Source: Aquabacterium sp.
GTDB lineage: Bacteria; Pseudomonadota; Gammaproteobacteria; Burkholderiales; Burkholderiaceae_C
Assembly (NCBI RefSeq): GCF_030652515.1
Contig: NZ_JAUSAR010000013.1
Coordinates: 147,094 to 211,093, forward strand
Direction: 5' to 3'
Length of the DNA: 64,000 bases
The position numbers and the translations under genes were made by a program. Positions 54,434 to 64,000 of the stretch are shown here, one piece after another (the first letter of the stretch is position 1; each line of letters opens with the position of its first letter). Under the pieces are notes generated by a model, which did not search any database, was not told the DNA's origin, and saw only the letters and a program-made list of their open reading frames with translations.

Positions 54434-56372
54434 GTTCCTGCGGATCCACGGGCTTGGTGAGGTGCCGGTCAAAGCCCGCCTCGTCAGCGGCTTGTTTGTC
54501 CTGGGCCTGACCCCAGCCGGTCACGGCCACGAGCAGCATGTGGGCGCCCCACGGTTGTTGTCGAATCAGCTTGGCCACCTCGTAACCATTGAGTTTGGGC
54601 AAGCCGATGTCCAGCAAGGTCAGCTCGGGCAAGAACTCCCCCGCCAGGCGCAAGGCCGCCATGCCATCGCCCGCGCTGCGCACCTCGTGCCCATGCAGGC
54701 TCAGCAGCATCTCCAGGCTTTCGGCGGCGTCTTCATTGTCGTCCACCACCAGGATGCGTCTGGTGCACATGACGCCTTCGTCGGGGGTGTCCACTTGGGT
54801 GGCCTCGGCGTGGTGGCTGGGGGCCAAAGGCAGGGTGACCTTGAACTCGCTGCCCTGGCCGGGCCCATCGCTGTGCGCTGACACGGTGCCGCCATGCAGT
54901 TCGACCAGCCCGCGTACCAGCGCCAGCCCGATGCCCAGACCACCTTGTGAGCGCTCCAACGCGGGCGTCAGTTGCGAGAACATCTCGAAGATGGTGGCCA
55001 GGTGTTCGCGGGGGATGCCCAGGCCTGAGTCGCGCACCGTCACGGTCGCGTGCTCGTCCACCTGTTGCACGCTCAGCCAGATGTGGCCGCCGGGCGGCGT
55101 GTACTTGGTGGCGTTGTTGAGCAGGTTCAAGATGATTTGCGTGAGCCGCGTCGGATCGGCGTCCAGCATGATGGCCTGCTCGGGCAGATCCACGGTCAAC
55201 TCGTGCGAGGCTGCTCGCACCAGGGGCGCCGCGGCTTCAAGCGCGCCGTGCACGGCGTGGGCCAACTCCACGCGTTGCCGGCGCAGCTCCAGCTTGCCCT
55301 GGGTAATGCGCGAGACTTCGAGCAAATCGTCCACCAGGTGGGTCAGGTGCTGCAACTGGCGCTCCAGCACTTCGCGTGTCCAGCGCAACTGGGTGGCGTC
55401 CAGGGTCTGAAGATTGAGCAGCTCGACCACATTGCGCATGGGGGCCAGCGGGTTGCGCAATTCATGGGCCAAGGTGGCCAGGAACTCGTCCTTGCGGCGG
55501 TCGGCTTGCGCCAGGCGCTCGCTGATCTCTTGCCACTGGTCTTCCGAATGCTTGCGGTCGGTGATGTCGATGCCCAAGCCGTACAGCGTCACCGGGGTGC
55601 CTTGCGCATCGTAGACCGCGCGGCCTCGGCCTTCCATCCAGCGCCACTGCCCACCCGCGTGCCGAAATCGGAACTCTACGCTGTAGTCGGTGCCCAAGGT
55701 CACGGCCTGTTCCACCGCCTCGCTGACCTTGGAGAGATCCTCGTGGTGAACGAGGTCGAAGAAGTCGGATTCGGTGCCGGCAAAGCCGCCGGTGGGCAGG
55801 CCCATGAGCACTTCAAGCTGGCTGCTCCACCAGACCTGGTTGGTGGCCAGGTTGCGTGACCACGCGCCCATCTGGCCACCCTGCATGGCCAGGCCCAGCA
55901 CATCGGCGGTTTCCTGCAGTGCCTTTTGCGCCTCGTGTTGGGCGGCCAGGGCGGCTTCGGCGTTCTTGCGCGACTGAACCAGCTCGTTTTCGTACTTGTG
56001 GCGGTCGCGGACCACGATGACGGCCAGCTCATGGTAGGTGGTGTCGCCATGCTGCCGGCGGATGGCGTTGAGCAGCATGGGCACGTGGCTGCCATCGCGG
56101 TGCACCATGTCCAGTTTGACTTCGGCGACCGAGCCCTGGATCTGAAGCAAGGGCGACCAGTGGGTTTGGTAGAACACCCGGCCACCCATCGTGAACAACT
56201 CCTGCACCCGGCGCTGTCCGATCAGGTCGGCGGCGTCCTGGCCTATCCACCGGCAGAAGGTGGCATTGGCGCGAAGGATGGTGCCATCGGTGCTGGTCAG
56301 CAGCAGGCCCGAGGCGGCCTGCTCGTAGAGCGCCTCAGCGGTGGGCAGCACCGGGTTCGCGCTGGCGGGCAT
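54405..56372 (-). CDS. PAS-PAS-HisKA-HATPase-REC hybrid histidine kinase
   Basis: 'LATLAHELRNPLAPMRNVVELL', 'LLNNATKYTPPGGHIWLSV', REC 'RILVVDDNEDAAESLEMLLSLHGHEV'; 29-bp convergent overlap with ligD. Confidence 0.93.
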   Translation of the reverse strand: MPASANPVLPTAEALYEQAASGLLLTSTDGTILRANATFCRWIGQDAADLIGQRRVQELFTMGGRVFYQTHWSPLLQIQGSVAEVKLDMVHRDGSHVPMLLNAIRRQHGDTTYHELAVIVVRDRHKYENELVQSRKNAEAALAAQHEAQKALQETADVLGLAMQGGQMGAWSRNLATNQVWWSSQLEVLMGLPTGGFAGTESDFFDLVHHEDLSKVSEAVEQAVTLGTDYSVEFRFRHAGGQWRWMEGRGRAVYDAQGTPVTLYGLGIDITDRKHSEDQWQEISERLAQADRRKDEFLATLAHELRNPLAPMRNVVELLNLQTLDATQLRWTREVLERQLQHLTHLVDDLLEVSRITQGKLELRRQRVELAHAVHGALEAAAPLVRAASHELTVDLPEQAIMLDADPTRLTQIILNLLNNATKYTPPGGHIWLSVQQVDEHATVTVRDSGLGIPREHLATIFEMFSQLTPALERSQGGLGIGLALVRGLVELHGGTVSAHSDGPGQGSEFKVTLPLAPSHHAEATQVDTPDEGVMCTRRILVVDDNEDAAESLEMLLSLHGHEVRSAGDGMAALRLAGEFLPELTLLDIGLPKLNGYEVAKLIRQQPWGAHMLLVAVTGWGQAQDKQAADEAGFDRHLTKPVDPQELMSILREMA

Positions 56373-56375
56373 CGC

Positions 56376-57179
56376 CTAGATCTCCAGCTGGCGCAGAAAA
56401 TCGCCCATGGCATCGGCACTGGCGCTGGGGGCGCTCAGGTGCGGGCAGTGCCCCACGTTGTCGATGATGCGCAGCGTGCTGTGCGGCATCGTGCGGTGCA
56501 TGTACTGGCCCACGGACCGGGGCGCGATGATGTCCTCGCTGCACTGCAGGATCAACGAGGGGGTGGTGACCTGGCTCAGTTCGGCCCGGTGGTCGGACAG
56601 GAAAGTGACGCGCGCAAAGTGTTTGGCGATGTCGGGGTCGGTGCGGCAAAAGCTGTTGGTCAACTCGACGCCCAGTTCCGGTTGCGCGGGCGATCCCATG
56701 ATGGCCGGCGCCATGGTGCTGGACCAGCCCAGGTAGTTGCGCTCCAGCGTGCTCAGCAGGTCGTCGATGTCGGGTCGGGTGAAACCGCCGATGTAGTCGC
56801 CATCGTTGATGTAGCAAGGCGAAGGGCCGACCATGACTTGCGCCGCGAAACGCTGCGGGGCGGCGATGGCCGCCAGCATGCCGATGCACGCGCTCACCGA
56901 ATGCCCAACGAAGACCACGGGGCCATCCGCGAACTCGTCGATGATCTCGATCAGGTCGGCGGCGTAGCCATGCAAGGTGCCGTACTTGTCCATGTCGTAG
57001 GCCGACAGGTCGGAGTTGCCGCTGCCCACCAGGTCGAACAGGATGGTCTTGAAGCGGCCTTGAAAGTGGGGCGCCATGAGCCGCCACATGTGCTGGTCGC
57101 AACCAAAGCCATGTGCAAAGACCATGGTCGCCTGGCCTTGCCCGGCCGTTTGCACGTTGTTGCGTGCCTGAATGCTCAT
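56376..57179 (-). CDS. rsbQ: RsbQ-like alpha/beta hydrolase
   Basis: 'RNNVQTAGQGQATMVFAHGFGCDQHMWRLMAPHFQGRFKTILFDLVGSGNSDLSAYD', 'VFVGHSVSACIGMLAAI', 'VMVGPSPCYIND', 'SLILQCSEDIIAP', 'GHCPHLSAP'; matches remembered B. subtilis RsbQ along its length. Confidence 0.9.
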   Translation of the reverse strand: MSIQARNNVQTAGQGQATMVFAHGFGCDQHMWRLMAPHFQGRFKTILFDLVGSGNSDLSAYDMDKYGTLHGYAADLIEIIDEFADGPVVFVGHSVSACIGMLAAIAAPQRFAAQVMVGPSPCYINDGDYIGGFTRPDIDDLLSTLERNYLGWSSTMAPAIMGSPAQPELGVELTNSFCRTDPDIAKHFARVTFLSDHRAELSQVTTPSLILQCSEDIIAPRSVGQYMHRTMPHSTLRIIDNVGHCPHLSAPSASADAMGDFLRQLEI

Positions 57180-57299
57180 GTGTGCTCCAACAAGACCGAT
57201 GCCAAGGGCCATTCTTTCACAGCGGGTCTGCGGTTTGCCTGACTTGACCCAAGGGTGCTGGCTCATTCAAGCCAGCGGTTTCTCAATCAGGAGCAACTT

Positions 57300-57671
57300 A
57301 TGAACCAGGCGGCAGCCATGGGCAAGGTTTTGGTGGTGGATGACTGGCGGGACAGTGCCGAGAGCCTGGCCATGCTGTTGAACTCGGCCGGCTACGAGAC
57401 GGCCACCGCCTACAACGGCGCCCAGGCCGTGGAGCTGGCCAAGAGCTTTCAACCCGACACCGTCATCCTGGACATCAACATGCCCGTGATGGATGGACAC
57501 CAGGCCGCGCGCGAATTGCGGCAGACTTTGCCGGATCGGCATTTGATCCTGGTGGCCTTGACGGCTTTGGATCAGGGCACACGGCCTGACAGCTTGTCCG
57601 ATTTCGACCTGTACCTTCAGAAGCCGTGTGACACGGCCTTGTTGCTGCGTTTGATCAGCCATCTGCATTGA
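57300..57671 (+). CDS. Single-domain response regulator (REC)
   Basis: 'KVLVVDDWRDSAESLAMLLNSAGYETATAYNGAQAVELAKSFQPDTVILDINMPVMDGHQAARELR'. Confidence 0.93.
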   Translation: MNQAAAMGKVLVVDDWRDSAESLAMLLNSAGYETATAYNGAQAVELAKSFQPDTVILDINMPVMDGHQAARELRQTLPDRHLILVALTALDQGTRPDSLSDFDLYLQKPCDTALLLRLISHLH

Positions 57672-57687
57672 CGGCCGAGCGTGGGCC

Positions 57688-58770
57688 TCAGCGCGGGGTG
57701 GGGCGAGCGTGGCGCTTGAAGAAACGCAGCATCTCCCGGGTGGCGTCCGGGCCCCTTGCATCGGTGTACGAACCCTGCATGCGACCACCCGACCACGCAT
57801 GCGCCGACCCGTGGACCACCCACTGTTCTGCCACCACCTGGCCCTCGGCATTGCGGTGCTGTCGGCGCGTGTAGGCGTGGCCATTGGCTGAACGCGCCTG
57901 CTCTTGTTCCATCACTGTGCCTGCGGACTTGTCCGCCATCAGGTGGTCACCATTGACCGGGTGCACGGTGGTGTCGCGATCCCCGTGGAAGACGATCGTC
58001 GGCGCGGACGGCGCCCGTTGAGAGGCAGGCCGTGGCCCCCCGTTCTTCATGGCCATCAAGGCGCTGCTGACATCTCGCGCAGAGCCCACGGGCAGGCCCG
58101 AGTGCACCCCCACCGCCATGAACAAGTCCGGGTAGGCCTCGCCCAGGATGGCGGCCATGGCCCCGCCCGCTGACAGGCCCGCCACGTAAACCTGGCCTGG
58201 GTCGATGCCATATTGCTTCATCACGGCGCGCGTCATGTTGGCGATCATGGCAGGCTCGCCGCGGTCACGCTGCTGGTGGTTGTGCTTGAACCAGTTCCAG
58301 CAGCGTTGGGCATTGGCCTGTTGCGATTGCGCGGGGTAGAGCACGAAGAAGCCTTCGGCCAGCGCTGCGTCGTTCATGCCCGTGCCGGCGGCGAAGTCGT
58401 CGGGGTTCTGGGTGCAGCCGTGCAGCATCACCACCAAAGGCAAGGGCTGCCCCGTGTAGCTGGGCGGCACGTACAGCTTGTAGTCGCGTGTGCCGATGGG
58501 ATCGCGGTGCGTGGCGCTCAGAAATTGGCCGGCCTGGTCCTGCGGCTTGCCCTTGGGCACGGGCGGGGGCGAGGCTTCATCCGGTTGAATCACCTCGCGG
58601 GCCACCACATCGATCACATTGAGGTCTGACCACGCGGGCGCCTTCGCATGGGCCCCTGGCATGCCAGACCGGGCCAACGCATCCTGAATCGCCGCAGTGG
58701 CCGTTCCCAGGTCACCTGTCAGGGTCAGGCGCGAGGCCTGGCCCATGAGTTGTTTGAAGAGAGGGTTCAT
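57688..58770 (-). CDS. PHB depolymerase family esterase
   Basis: 'RDYKLYVPPSYTGQPLPLVVMLHGCTQNPDDFAAGTGMNDAALAEGFFVLYPAQSQQANAQRCWNWF', 'VAGLSAGGAMAAILGEAYPDLF'. Confidence 0.9.
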   Translation of the reverse strand: MNPLFKQLMGQASRLTLTGDLGTATAAIQDALARSGMPGAHAKAPAWSDLNVIDVVAREVIQPDEASPPPVPKGKPQDQAGQFLSATHRDPIGTRDYKLYVPPSYTGQPLPLVVMLHGCTQNPDDFAAGTGMNDAALAEGFFVLYPAQSQQANAQRCWNWFKHNHQQRDRGEPAMIANMTRAVMKQYGIDPGQVYVAGLSAGGAMAAILGEAYPDLFMAVGVHSGLPVGSARDVSSALMAMKNGGPRPASQRAPSAPTIVFHGDRDTTVHPVNGDHLMADKSAGTVMEQEQARSANGHAYTRRQHRNAEGQVVAEQWVVHGSAHAWSGGRMQGSYTDARGPDATREMLRFFKRHARPTPR

Positions 58771-58796
58771 GCGTGAGTTGTCCGGTTAGGCGAGGT

Positions 58797-59216
58797 TCAG
58801 CGCAGGCGATGGGCCAACGCGGCTTTGACGGCCGCGCTGGCGTGCAGGGCACCCATCACGGTCAAGGAGTCGATGGTGGCCAGGGCCAGTTCAGGGCTGA
58901 CGTCGGGCGCGATGGTGGCCAGGCCCAGCACACGGATCTGCAAGGTCTGGCCCGCGGCCTGCACGGCGCGCAGGTCGTCGGCGCTGAAGTGCTGGATGCC
59001 CAGCACCAGCATTTTCCGAGCCACCACTTGCCGCACCACCTCGGCGTGGGTCGACAACTGGTTGCGGATGGCGGTGCGGATCAGGTCGGTGCGGTTGGCG
59101 TAGAAGCCTTCCTGCACGAGCAGGTCGATCTGTCCCAGATCGACGACGCCGACGTTGATGGTGATTTTTTCGTCCAGCGGTTTGCTGGACGTGGCGGAGG
59201 GGCTGAGTGGAGGCAT
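58797..59216 (-). CDS. CopG/ribbon-helix-helix-like regulator
   Basis: 'ITINVGVVDLGQIDLLVQEGFYANRTDLIRTAIRNQLSTH'. Confidence 0.75.
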   Translation of the reverse strand: MPPLSPSATSSKPLDEKITINVGVVDLGQIDLLVQEGFYANRTDLIRTAIRNQLSTHAEVVRQVVARKMLVLGIQHFSADDLRAVQAAGQTLQIRVLGLATIAPDVSPELALATIDSLTVMGALHASAAVKAALAHRLR

Positions 59217-59378
59217 GGCGCCATCCTAGCACCATCCAAGTGGATGGCGCAAGTGCTTCGCCTGTGGCCCATGCAGGCGTAGGACACCGCTGACAACGCA
59301 TCGCGGTGAACGCTGCTGGATATCGGACAAGGCTTTGGGCTTAATGGCGCATTCACGTCTACCTGGGTTTGGACATTC

Positions 59379-60587
59379 ATGCGCATTGCTGGCGAAGCCG
59401 ACGAGCCCCCTCCTACCTCGTTCAAATCAGAACCCGACCGCGTGCTGCTGCACATGCCGGTGGACGTGCGCAGCGCTTCGCTGGCCATGATCGCTGCTTT
59501 GCTGGGCTTGTTCGCCCTGCATTGGGCCCGGGCGGTGTTCATCCCGCTGCTGTTGGCCATCATGTTCACCTACGCCTTGACGCCGGTGGTGGATGCGCTG
59601 TGCCGCTGGCGCCTGCCCCGCTCGCTGAGCGCTGCCGTGCTGATGCTGTCCCTGGTGTCGGCCTTGGGCGCGGGGGCCTACACCTTGCAGGACGATGTGG
59701 ACAACATGATCCAGTCGATGCCCGAGGCGGCGCGCACCTTGCGCAAGGCCATTCGCGGCACGCAGGCGCAGGCCGACAGCAACATGGACAAGGTGCAGAA
59801 GGCGGCCAATCAGTTGCAGCTCGCGGCCGAGCAGCTGAGCCAGGTGGGTTCCTCCGGGGGCGCCGCTGGCATCACGCGTGTGCGGATCGAAAAGCCCACG
59901 TTCAACATCAAAGACTATGTGGTGGTGGGCACCCTGGGCATCGTCGAGATGATCGGCCAGTTCACGGCGGTGTGCTTCATCACTTACTTCATGCTGGCCT
60001 CGGGTGACATCTTCCGGCGCAAGCTGGCGCGCATCGCGGGGCCGAACTTCGCCAAGCGCAAGATCACGGTGCAGGCTCTCAACGAGATCACGCAACAGGT
60101 GCGGCGTTACTTGGTGGTGCAGATCGTTACCAGCATCGGCGTGGGCCTGGCCACCAGCCTGGCCTTCTGGGCGCTGGGCATGAAGCACGTGGCGGTGTGG
60201 GGCATCGCGGCGGCCGTGCTCAACCTGATCCCCTACCTGGGCTCAATCGCGATCTGCGTGCTGTCGGCCATCGTGGCATTGACGCAGTTCGGCTCGATCG
60301 ACAAAGCCATTCTGGTGGCCAGTGTGTCGGTGCTGCTGCACATCATCTCGGGCTACATGATCACGCCCTGGCTCACCAGCCGCACCAGCCACCTGAACAC
60401 CGTGGTGGTGTTCGTGGGCATGCTGGCCTGGGGATGGCTGTGGGGCGTGTGGGGGCTGCTGTTGGGCACGCCCATCATGATGGCCATCAAAGCGGTGTGT
60501 GACCGGGTGGACGAACTCAAGGCGGTCGGCGAATTGATGGGCGGGGTCGAGCCCGCCAGGGACAACGCCGCCATCAACGTGCCTTGA
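59379..60587 (+). CDS. AI-2E family transporter (PerM-like)
   Basis: Multi-TM; 'WARAVFIPLLLAIMFTYALTPVVDAL', 'HLNTVVVFVGMLAWGWLWGVWGLLLGTPIMMAIKAVCDRV'. Confidence 0.9.
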   Translation: MRIAGEADEPPPTSFKSEPDRVLLHMPVDVRSASLAMIAALLGLFALHWARAVFIPLLLAIMFTYALTPVVDALCRWRLPRSLSAAVLMLSLVSALGAGAYTLQDDVDNMIQSMPEAARTLRKAIRGTQAQADSNMDKVQKAANQLQLAAEQLSQVGSSGGAAGITRVRIEKPTFNIKDYVVVGTLGIVEMIGQFTAVCFITYFMLASGDIFRRKLARIAGPNFAKRKITVQALNEITQQVRRYLVVQIVTSIGVGLATSLAFWALGMKHVAVWGIAAAVLNLIPYLGSIAICVLSAIVALTQFGSIDKAILVASVSVLLHIISGYMITPWLTSRTSHLNTVVVFVGMLAWGWLWGVWGLLLGTPIMMAIKAVCDRVDELKAVGELMGGVEPARDNAAINVP

Positions 60588-60611
60588 TGGCCTGAGCCGG
60601 GCAGGCCCTGC

Positions 60612-61409
60612 TCAGGCCCGCTCGACTTCCGGCAAGATGGCCAGGGTCTGTGCCGGGCCGAAGATGGTGGCAAAGGCCACGTCCTTGGCATCGCGGCCGG
60701 TGGCGATCAGCACCAGGTCGCGCGGGTCCGACATGCGGGTTGGGTCGAACAGCTCCCAGCGGCCGCCCACGTAGGCTTCGAACATGGCGTGAAAGTCTGG
60801 TGGCGGCGTGTCGAACATGGCGTAACCCACGGCCAGCCTGGCGGGGATGTTCAGCGCCCGGCACAGGGTGACACCCAGGTGCGCAAAATCGCGGCACACG
60901 CCGGCGTGCTTCAGGAAAACGTCGCAGGCCGTGCTGGTGCTGTCGGTGGAACCGGTGCGGTACTCGATGTTGTGGTGGATCCAGTCGCAGATGGCTTCGA
61001 CGCGTGAGCAGCCCGGTGGCACCTTGCCAAACAGCTTGACCGCGGCCGAGGCCAGCAGGTCGGATTCGCAGTACCGAGTGGGCATCAGGTTGTGCAGCAC
61101 GTGGTCGGGCAACTCGGCGATGGCCAGCTCGGGGGCCTTGCGTTTGCGAGGCGGCCTGGCCACCTGCACCTTGGCCTTGTAGCGCAAGCTCAGCGTGCCA
61201 GCCTTGGCCTGAACGCGCAAGAAGCGCTGGCCCACTTGCGGATCTTCGTAAACCCGGTAATGCGCGCTGGGCGTGATCTTGAGTGACTCGGACTGGATGT
61301 GTTGGTCCTGGCCTTCAAGGGCGTGGATCTGGAACACGAAGTCGGTGGTCTGGGCCAATTTGTAGGACAGCTTGCAGTCGATGTTGAACAGGCGTGGTGT
61401 GGTGCTCAT
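60612..61409 (-). CDS. Transglutaminase-like cysteine protease family protein
   Basis: 'EAICDWIHHNIEYRTGSTDSTSTACDVFLKHAGVCRDFAHLGVTLCRALNIPARLAVGYAMFD'. Confidence 0.92.
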   Translation of the reverse strand: MSTTPRLFNIDCKLSYKLAQTTDFVFQIHALEGQDQHIQSESLKITPSAHYRVYEDPQVGQRFLRVQAKAGTLSLRYKAKVQVARPPRKRKAPELAIAELPDHVLHNLMPTRYCESDLLASAAVKLFGKVPPGCSRVEAICDWIHHNIEYRTGSTDSTSTACDVFLKHAGVCRDFAHLGVTLCRALNIPARLAVGYAMFDTPPPDFHAMFEAYVGGRWELFDPTRMSDPRDLVLIATGRDAKDVAFATIFGPAQTLAILPEVERA

Positions 61410-61441
61410 GATGCTTGGGGGTTAGAGGGGTTGTGGTGGTG

Positions 61442-62449
61442 TCATGGTTTGGTGATGTCAAACTGCCTGGTCGCGAATGACCAGATCATGCGAGAGGCGT
61501 CCGGGCCCTGGGCATCGCTGTAGGCCTGTCGGGCCAGTCCCCCGCTCCAGGCGTGGGCCAGGCCATCGATGGCGCACAAGGTGGCCACCGTCCGGCCGCC
61601 CCGCACCTTGAAGTCGGTCACCGTCATGGGGTGGCGTTGGCCCCGGCTGACTTGCCGGCTTTTCTCGACATGGGGGCCCGCCGCTTCGGCCCACAGCTTG
61701 GCGGCTGCCTGGCCATTGCTGGCCGCCACGATGGCGTCCCGGTCACCGTGGATGACGAGCAGTGCCGGCCAGTCGGTGGTGGCGGACAAGGCCTGCGTGG
61801 CGCCGCGGCCCCGCATCGCGGCCAGCGCCGACACCGTGGATTCGGCCGCGCCTGGCGGCACACCCGAGTGCATGGCCACGGCCTTGAACCGGTCAGGGTA
61901 GCGCGTGACCATCAAGGCGGCCATGCTGGCCCCGGCCGACATGCCCGCGATGGCGACGCGGGCAGGGTCCACCGGGTACAGCTGGCTGACCTGCTGCACG
62001 GCCGCCATCAGGATGGCTGCTTCGCCATAGGCCGTTTTGGTGCGCGTGCCATACCAGTTCCAGCAGCCCTGGGGGTTGGCTCGGCGGTCTTGCTCGGGGT
62101 AGAGCACCAGGAAGCGTTCACGCGCCGCCAGGCGGTTCATGCGGGTGCTGAGCGCGAAGGACTGGGCGTCCTGCCCGCATCCGTGCAGCATCACTAGCAA
62201 AGGCAGGCGTTCTTGCCATTGAACGCCGGGTGGTTTGAACAGGTGGTAGCGGCGCGCACCCATCGGTGACAGCGCCACGCCGGGGATCCACTCACCCTGG
62301 AGTTTGCTGGAGCGAGGTGCCCTGGCCTTGGGGGTGCGCAGCGACTGCGTCAAAGCCCGGCTGCCCGCCTTGATCGTGCTGCGGGTGATGGCACTGACCG
62401 TGCGCTGGAAGGACCGGGTCCAGATGGATTGTGGGGAGCGCCTTGCCAT
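61442..62449 (-). CDS. Second PHB depolymerase family esterase
   Basis: 'LLVMLHGCGQDAQSFALSTRMNRLAARERFLVLYPEQDRRANPQGCWNWYGTRT', 'IAGMSAGASMAALMVTRYPDRF'. Confidence 0.9.
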   Translation of the reverse strand: MARRSPQSIWTRSFQRTVSAITRSTIKAGSRALTQSLRTPKARAPRSSKLQGEWIPGVALSPMGARRYHLFKPPGVQWQERLPLLVMLHGCGQDAQSFALSTRMNRLAARERFLVLYPEQDRRANPQGCWNWYGTRTKTAYGEAAILMAAVQQVSQLYPVDPARVAIAGMSAGASMAALMVTRYPDRFKAVAMHSGVPPGAAESTVSALAAMRGRGATQALSATTDWPALLVIHGDRDAIVAASNGQAAAKLWAEAAGPHVEKSRQVSRGQRHPMTVTDFKVRGGRTVATLCAIDGLAHAWSGGLARQAYSDAQGPDASRMIWSFATRQFDITKP

Positions 62450-62625
62450 GAGCTGACCTGTTGATTTCAAACTGTAGTTTCCCGTCGGAAAGGCCCCGGG
62501 CGCACCGGACAGCCGCCCCGGATCTTGTAGGACATTGCCGCGTCTTGCAGTTGGGGCACCGTGAACGGGCCCCAACTGCCTGACAATTCCCAAGCCTTCC
62601 TCCTGGATTTCACGCGGATTCTCAG

Positions 62626-64000
62626 ATGCCCGAAACGACCTCTCATGAAACAGCGCACTTCCAGCGTGTCTTGACGCGGCACCTGACCTTGCCTCTGGCA
62701 GTGGGGGCGTTCAGCGCCATGGTGTTCATCGGGCTGATTTTCTTCCTGCTGTCCCAGCTCAACTGGGTGGAGCACACCCAGCGCGTGATTGGCAAGGCCA
62801 ACGAACTGAAGACCGTGATCGTGGACCAGGAAACGGGGACGCGCGGCTTCCTGATCACTGGCGAGGACAAGTTCCTGGCGCCCTACAACCTGGCCAAACC
62901 CAAAATGGCCTCGGAGTTGCTGAACTTGAAGGGGCTGGTGCTGGACAACCAACCGCAACTGGACCGGATCAACCGCATCGAGTCGCTGCAAAAACAATGG
63001 GACCAGTTTGCCCAACGCATCATCGAGCTGAGGCGAACGCAAGGCGACTACCTCAGCATCATCCGGGCCGAAACCGGCAAGCAACTGTTCGACGAAATCC
63101 GCCGTGAATTGCGGGACTTCATCGGGGAGGAAAACAAGCTCCTTCAGGAACGCAATGAAACCGCCCGCAGTACCACCTTCTGGGTGATCGTGTCGTATGT
63201 GAGCCTGGTGCTGATCCTGAGCGGCCTCATCGCCTTGAGCGGGCGGCGCCAGATCATGACCCTGTCAGCCAGCTACGGCGATGCACTGCGCCAGCATGTG
63301 CTCAGCACCAAAGCCTTGCAGGAGAAGGCCTGGTTCCGCATTGGCCAGACCCAATTGGCCGAGCGCCTGTTGGGGCAGTTGACCTTGCCGGTGTTGAGCC
63401 GCCATGTGCTGGAGTTCATGGCCGGCTACCTGGGCGTGGCCGTGGCGGCCCTGTATGTGCGCAACCAGTCTGGCCAGTTGGTGCGGGCCGGGGCTTATGG
63501 GTTTGACAAGCACCATGAGCAGGTGGCACAAAGCTTTGACCTGGACCATGGCCTGGTGGGGCAGGTGGCCATGGATGGCCAGCTCAAGCATGTTCCGCAA
63601 GTGCCCGACCACCACTTCAAGGTCACCACTGGCCTGAGCACGGGGGCGCCCACGGACGTGGTCCTGCTGCCCATCAGCAACGATGGCCAGGTCAACGGGG
63701 TGATGGAGTTGGGCTTCATGCGGCCCGTGGTCGAGCGCGATCTGGAGTTGCTGCGCATCCTGGCCACCAACGTGGGCGCCTCGGTGGAGGCCGCGCAGTA
63801 CCGTCAGCGGCTGCAGGACGCGCTGGAAGAAACGCACCAGCTCAATGAATAGCTGCTGACCCAGCAGGAAGAACTGCGCACCGCCAATGAAGAGCTGGAA
63901 GAGCAGTCGCGCGTGCTGACCGAATCCCAGACGAACCTGGAGCACCAGCAAGCAGAGTTGGAGCAGATCAATGTCCAGCTGACCGAGCAGGCCTTGATCG
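62626..64000 (+). pseudogene. CHASE3-GAF sensor protein interrupted by an in-frame TAG (63850-63852); continues in frame past window end
   Basis: CHASE3 'VIVDQETGTRGFLITGEDKFLAPYN', GAF 'HEQVAQSFDLDHGLVGQVAMDGQL'; after TAG the same frame reads LLTQQEELRTANEELEEQSRVLTESQTNLEHQQAELEQINVQLTEQALI. Confidence 0.75.

Noticed and set aside
62460-62473. FNR-like TTGATTTCAA upstream of the esterase gene
   Set aside because: Spacing is wrong (no N4 between half sites).

Overview
64 kb of a high-GC proteobacterial chromosome, probably Burkholderiales by gene content (inference only). It is densely coded. I saw no rRNA, tRNA, CRISPR array, IS element or prophage. Main modules, left to right: (1) a stressosome-type RsbR-RsbS-RsbT-RsbW/X module ending in a hybrid histidine kinase. 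(2) A 1744-aa predicted lipoprotein that fuses a glyoxal-oxidase-type copper-radical domain, AbfB, PKD, YVTN propeller, di-haem cytochrome c and ricin lectin domains, translationally coupled to a SCO-family copper chaperone. (3) A TetR/Old Yellow Enzyme pair. (4) A low-oxygen-type island (Sir2, Zn-ADH, PHA synthase, P-type ATPase, Usp) with two perfect FNR/Anr-like palindromes. (5) A protein with two internally duplicated membrane+GGDEF halves. (6) A secreted lipase with a palindromic operator candidate beside a divergent TetR. (7) A nitrogen cluster: split glutamate-synthase-like MgsABC/Glx proteins, a GlnT-like ligase, HutG-like, LysR, a FAD oxidoreductase, HutD, and AmtB with a sigma-54 promoter. 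(8) A GntR-controlled cluster: AprA-like flavoprotein, AprB-like ferredoxin, HEAT-repeat protein, FdxA, ferredoxin reductase, SsuABC-like transporter, DUF971 and YeiH exporter. This is a candidate undescribed organosulfur or redox pathway. (9) A Ku / unknown protein / LigD NHEJ operon. (10) An RsbQ-like hydrolase next to a PAS hybrid kinase. (11) PHB-depolymerase-like esterases. (12) At the right edge, a CHASE3/GAF sensor protein interrupted by an in-frame amber codon. All calls come from reading the sequence and the supplied ORF translations; no database search was run.
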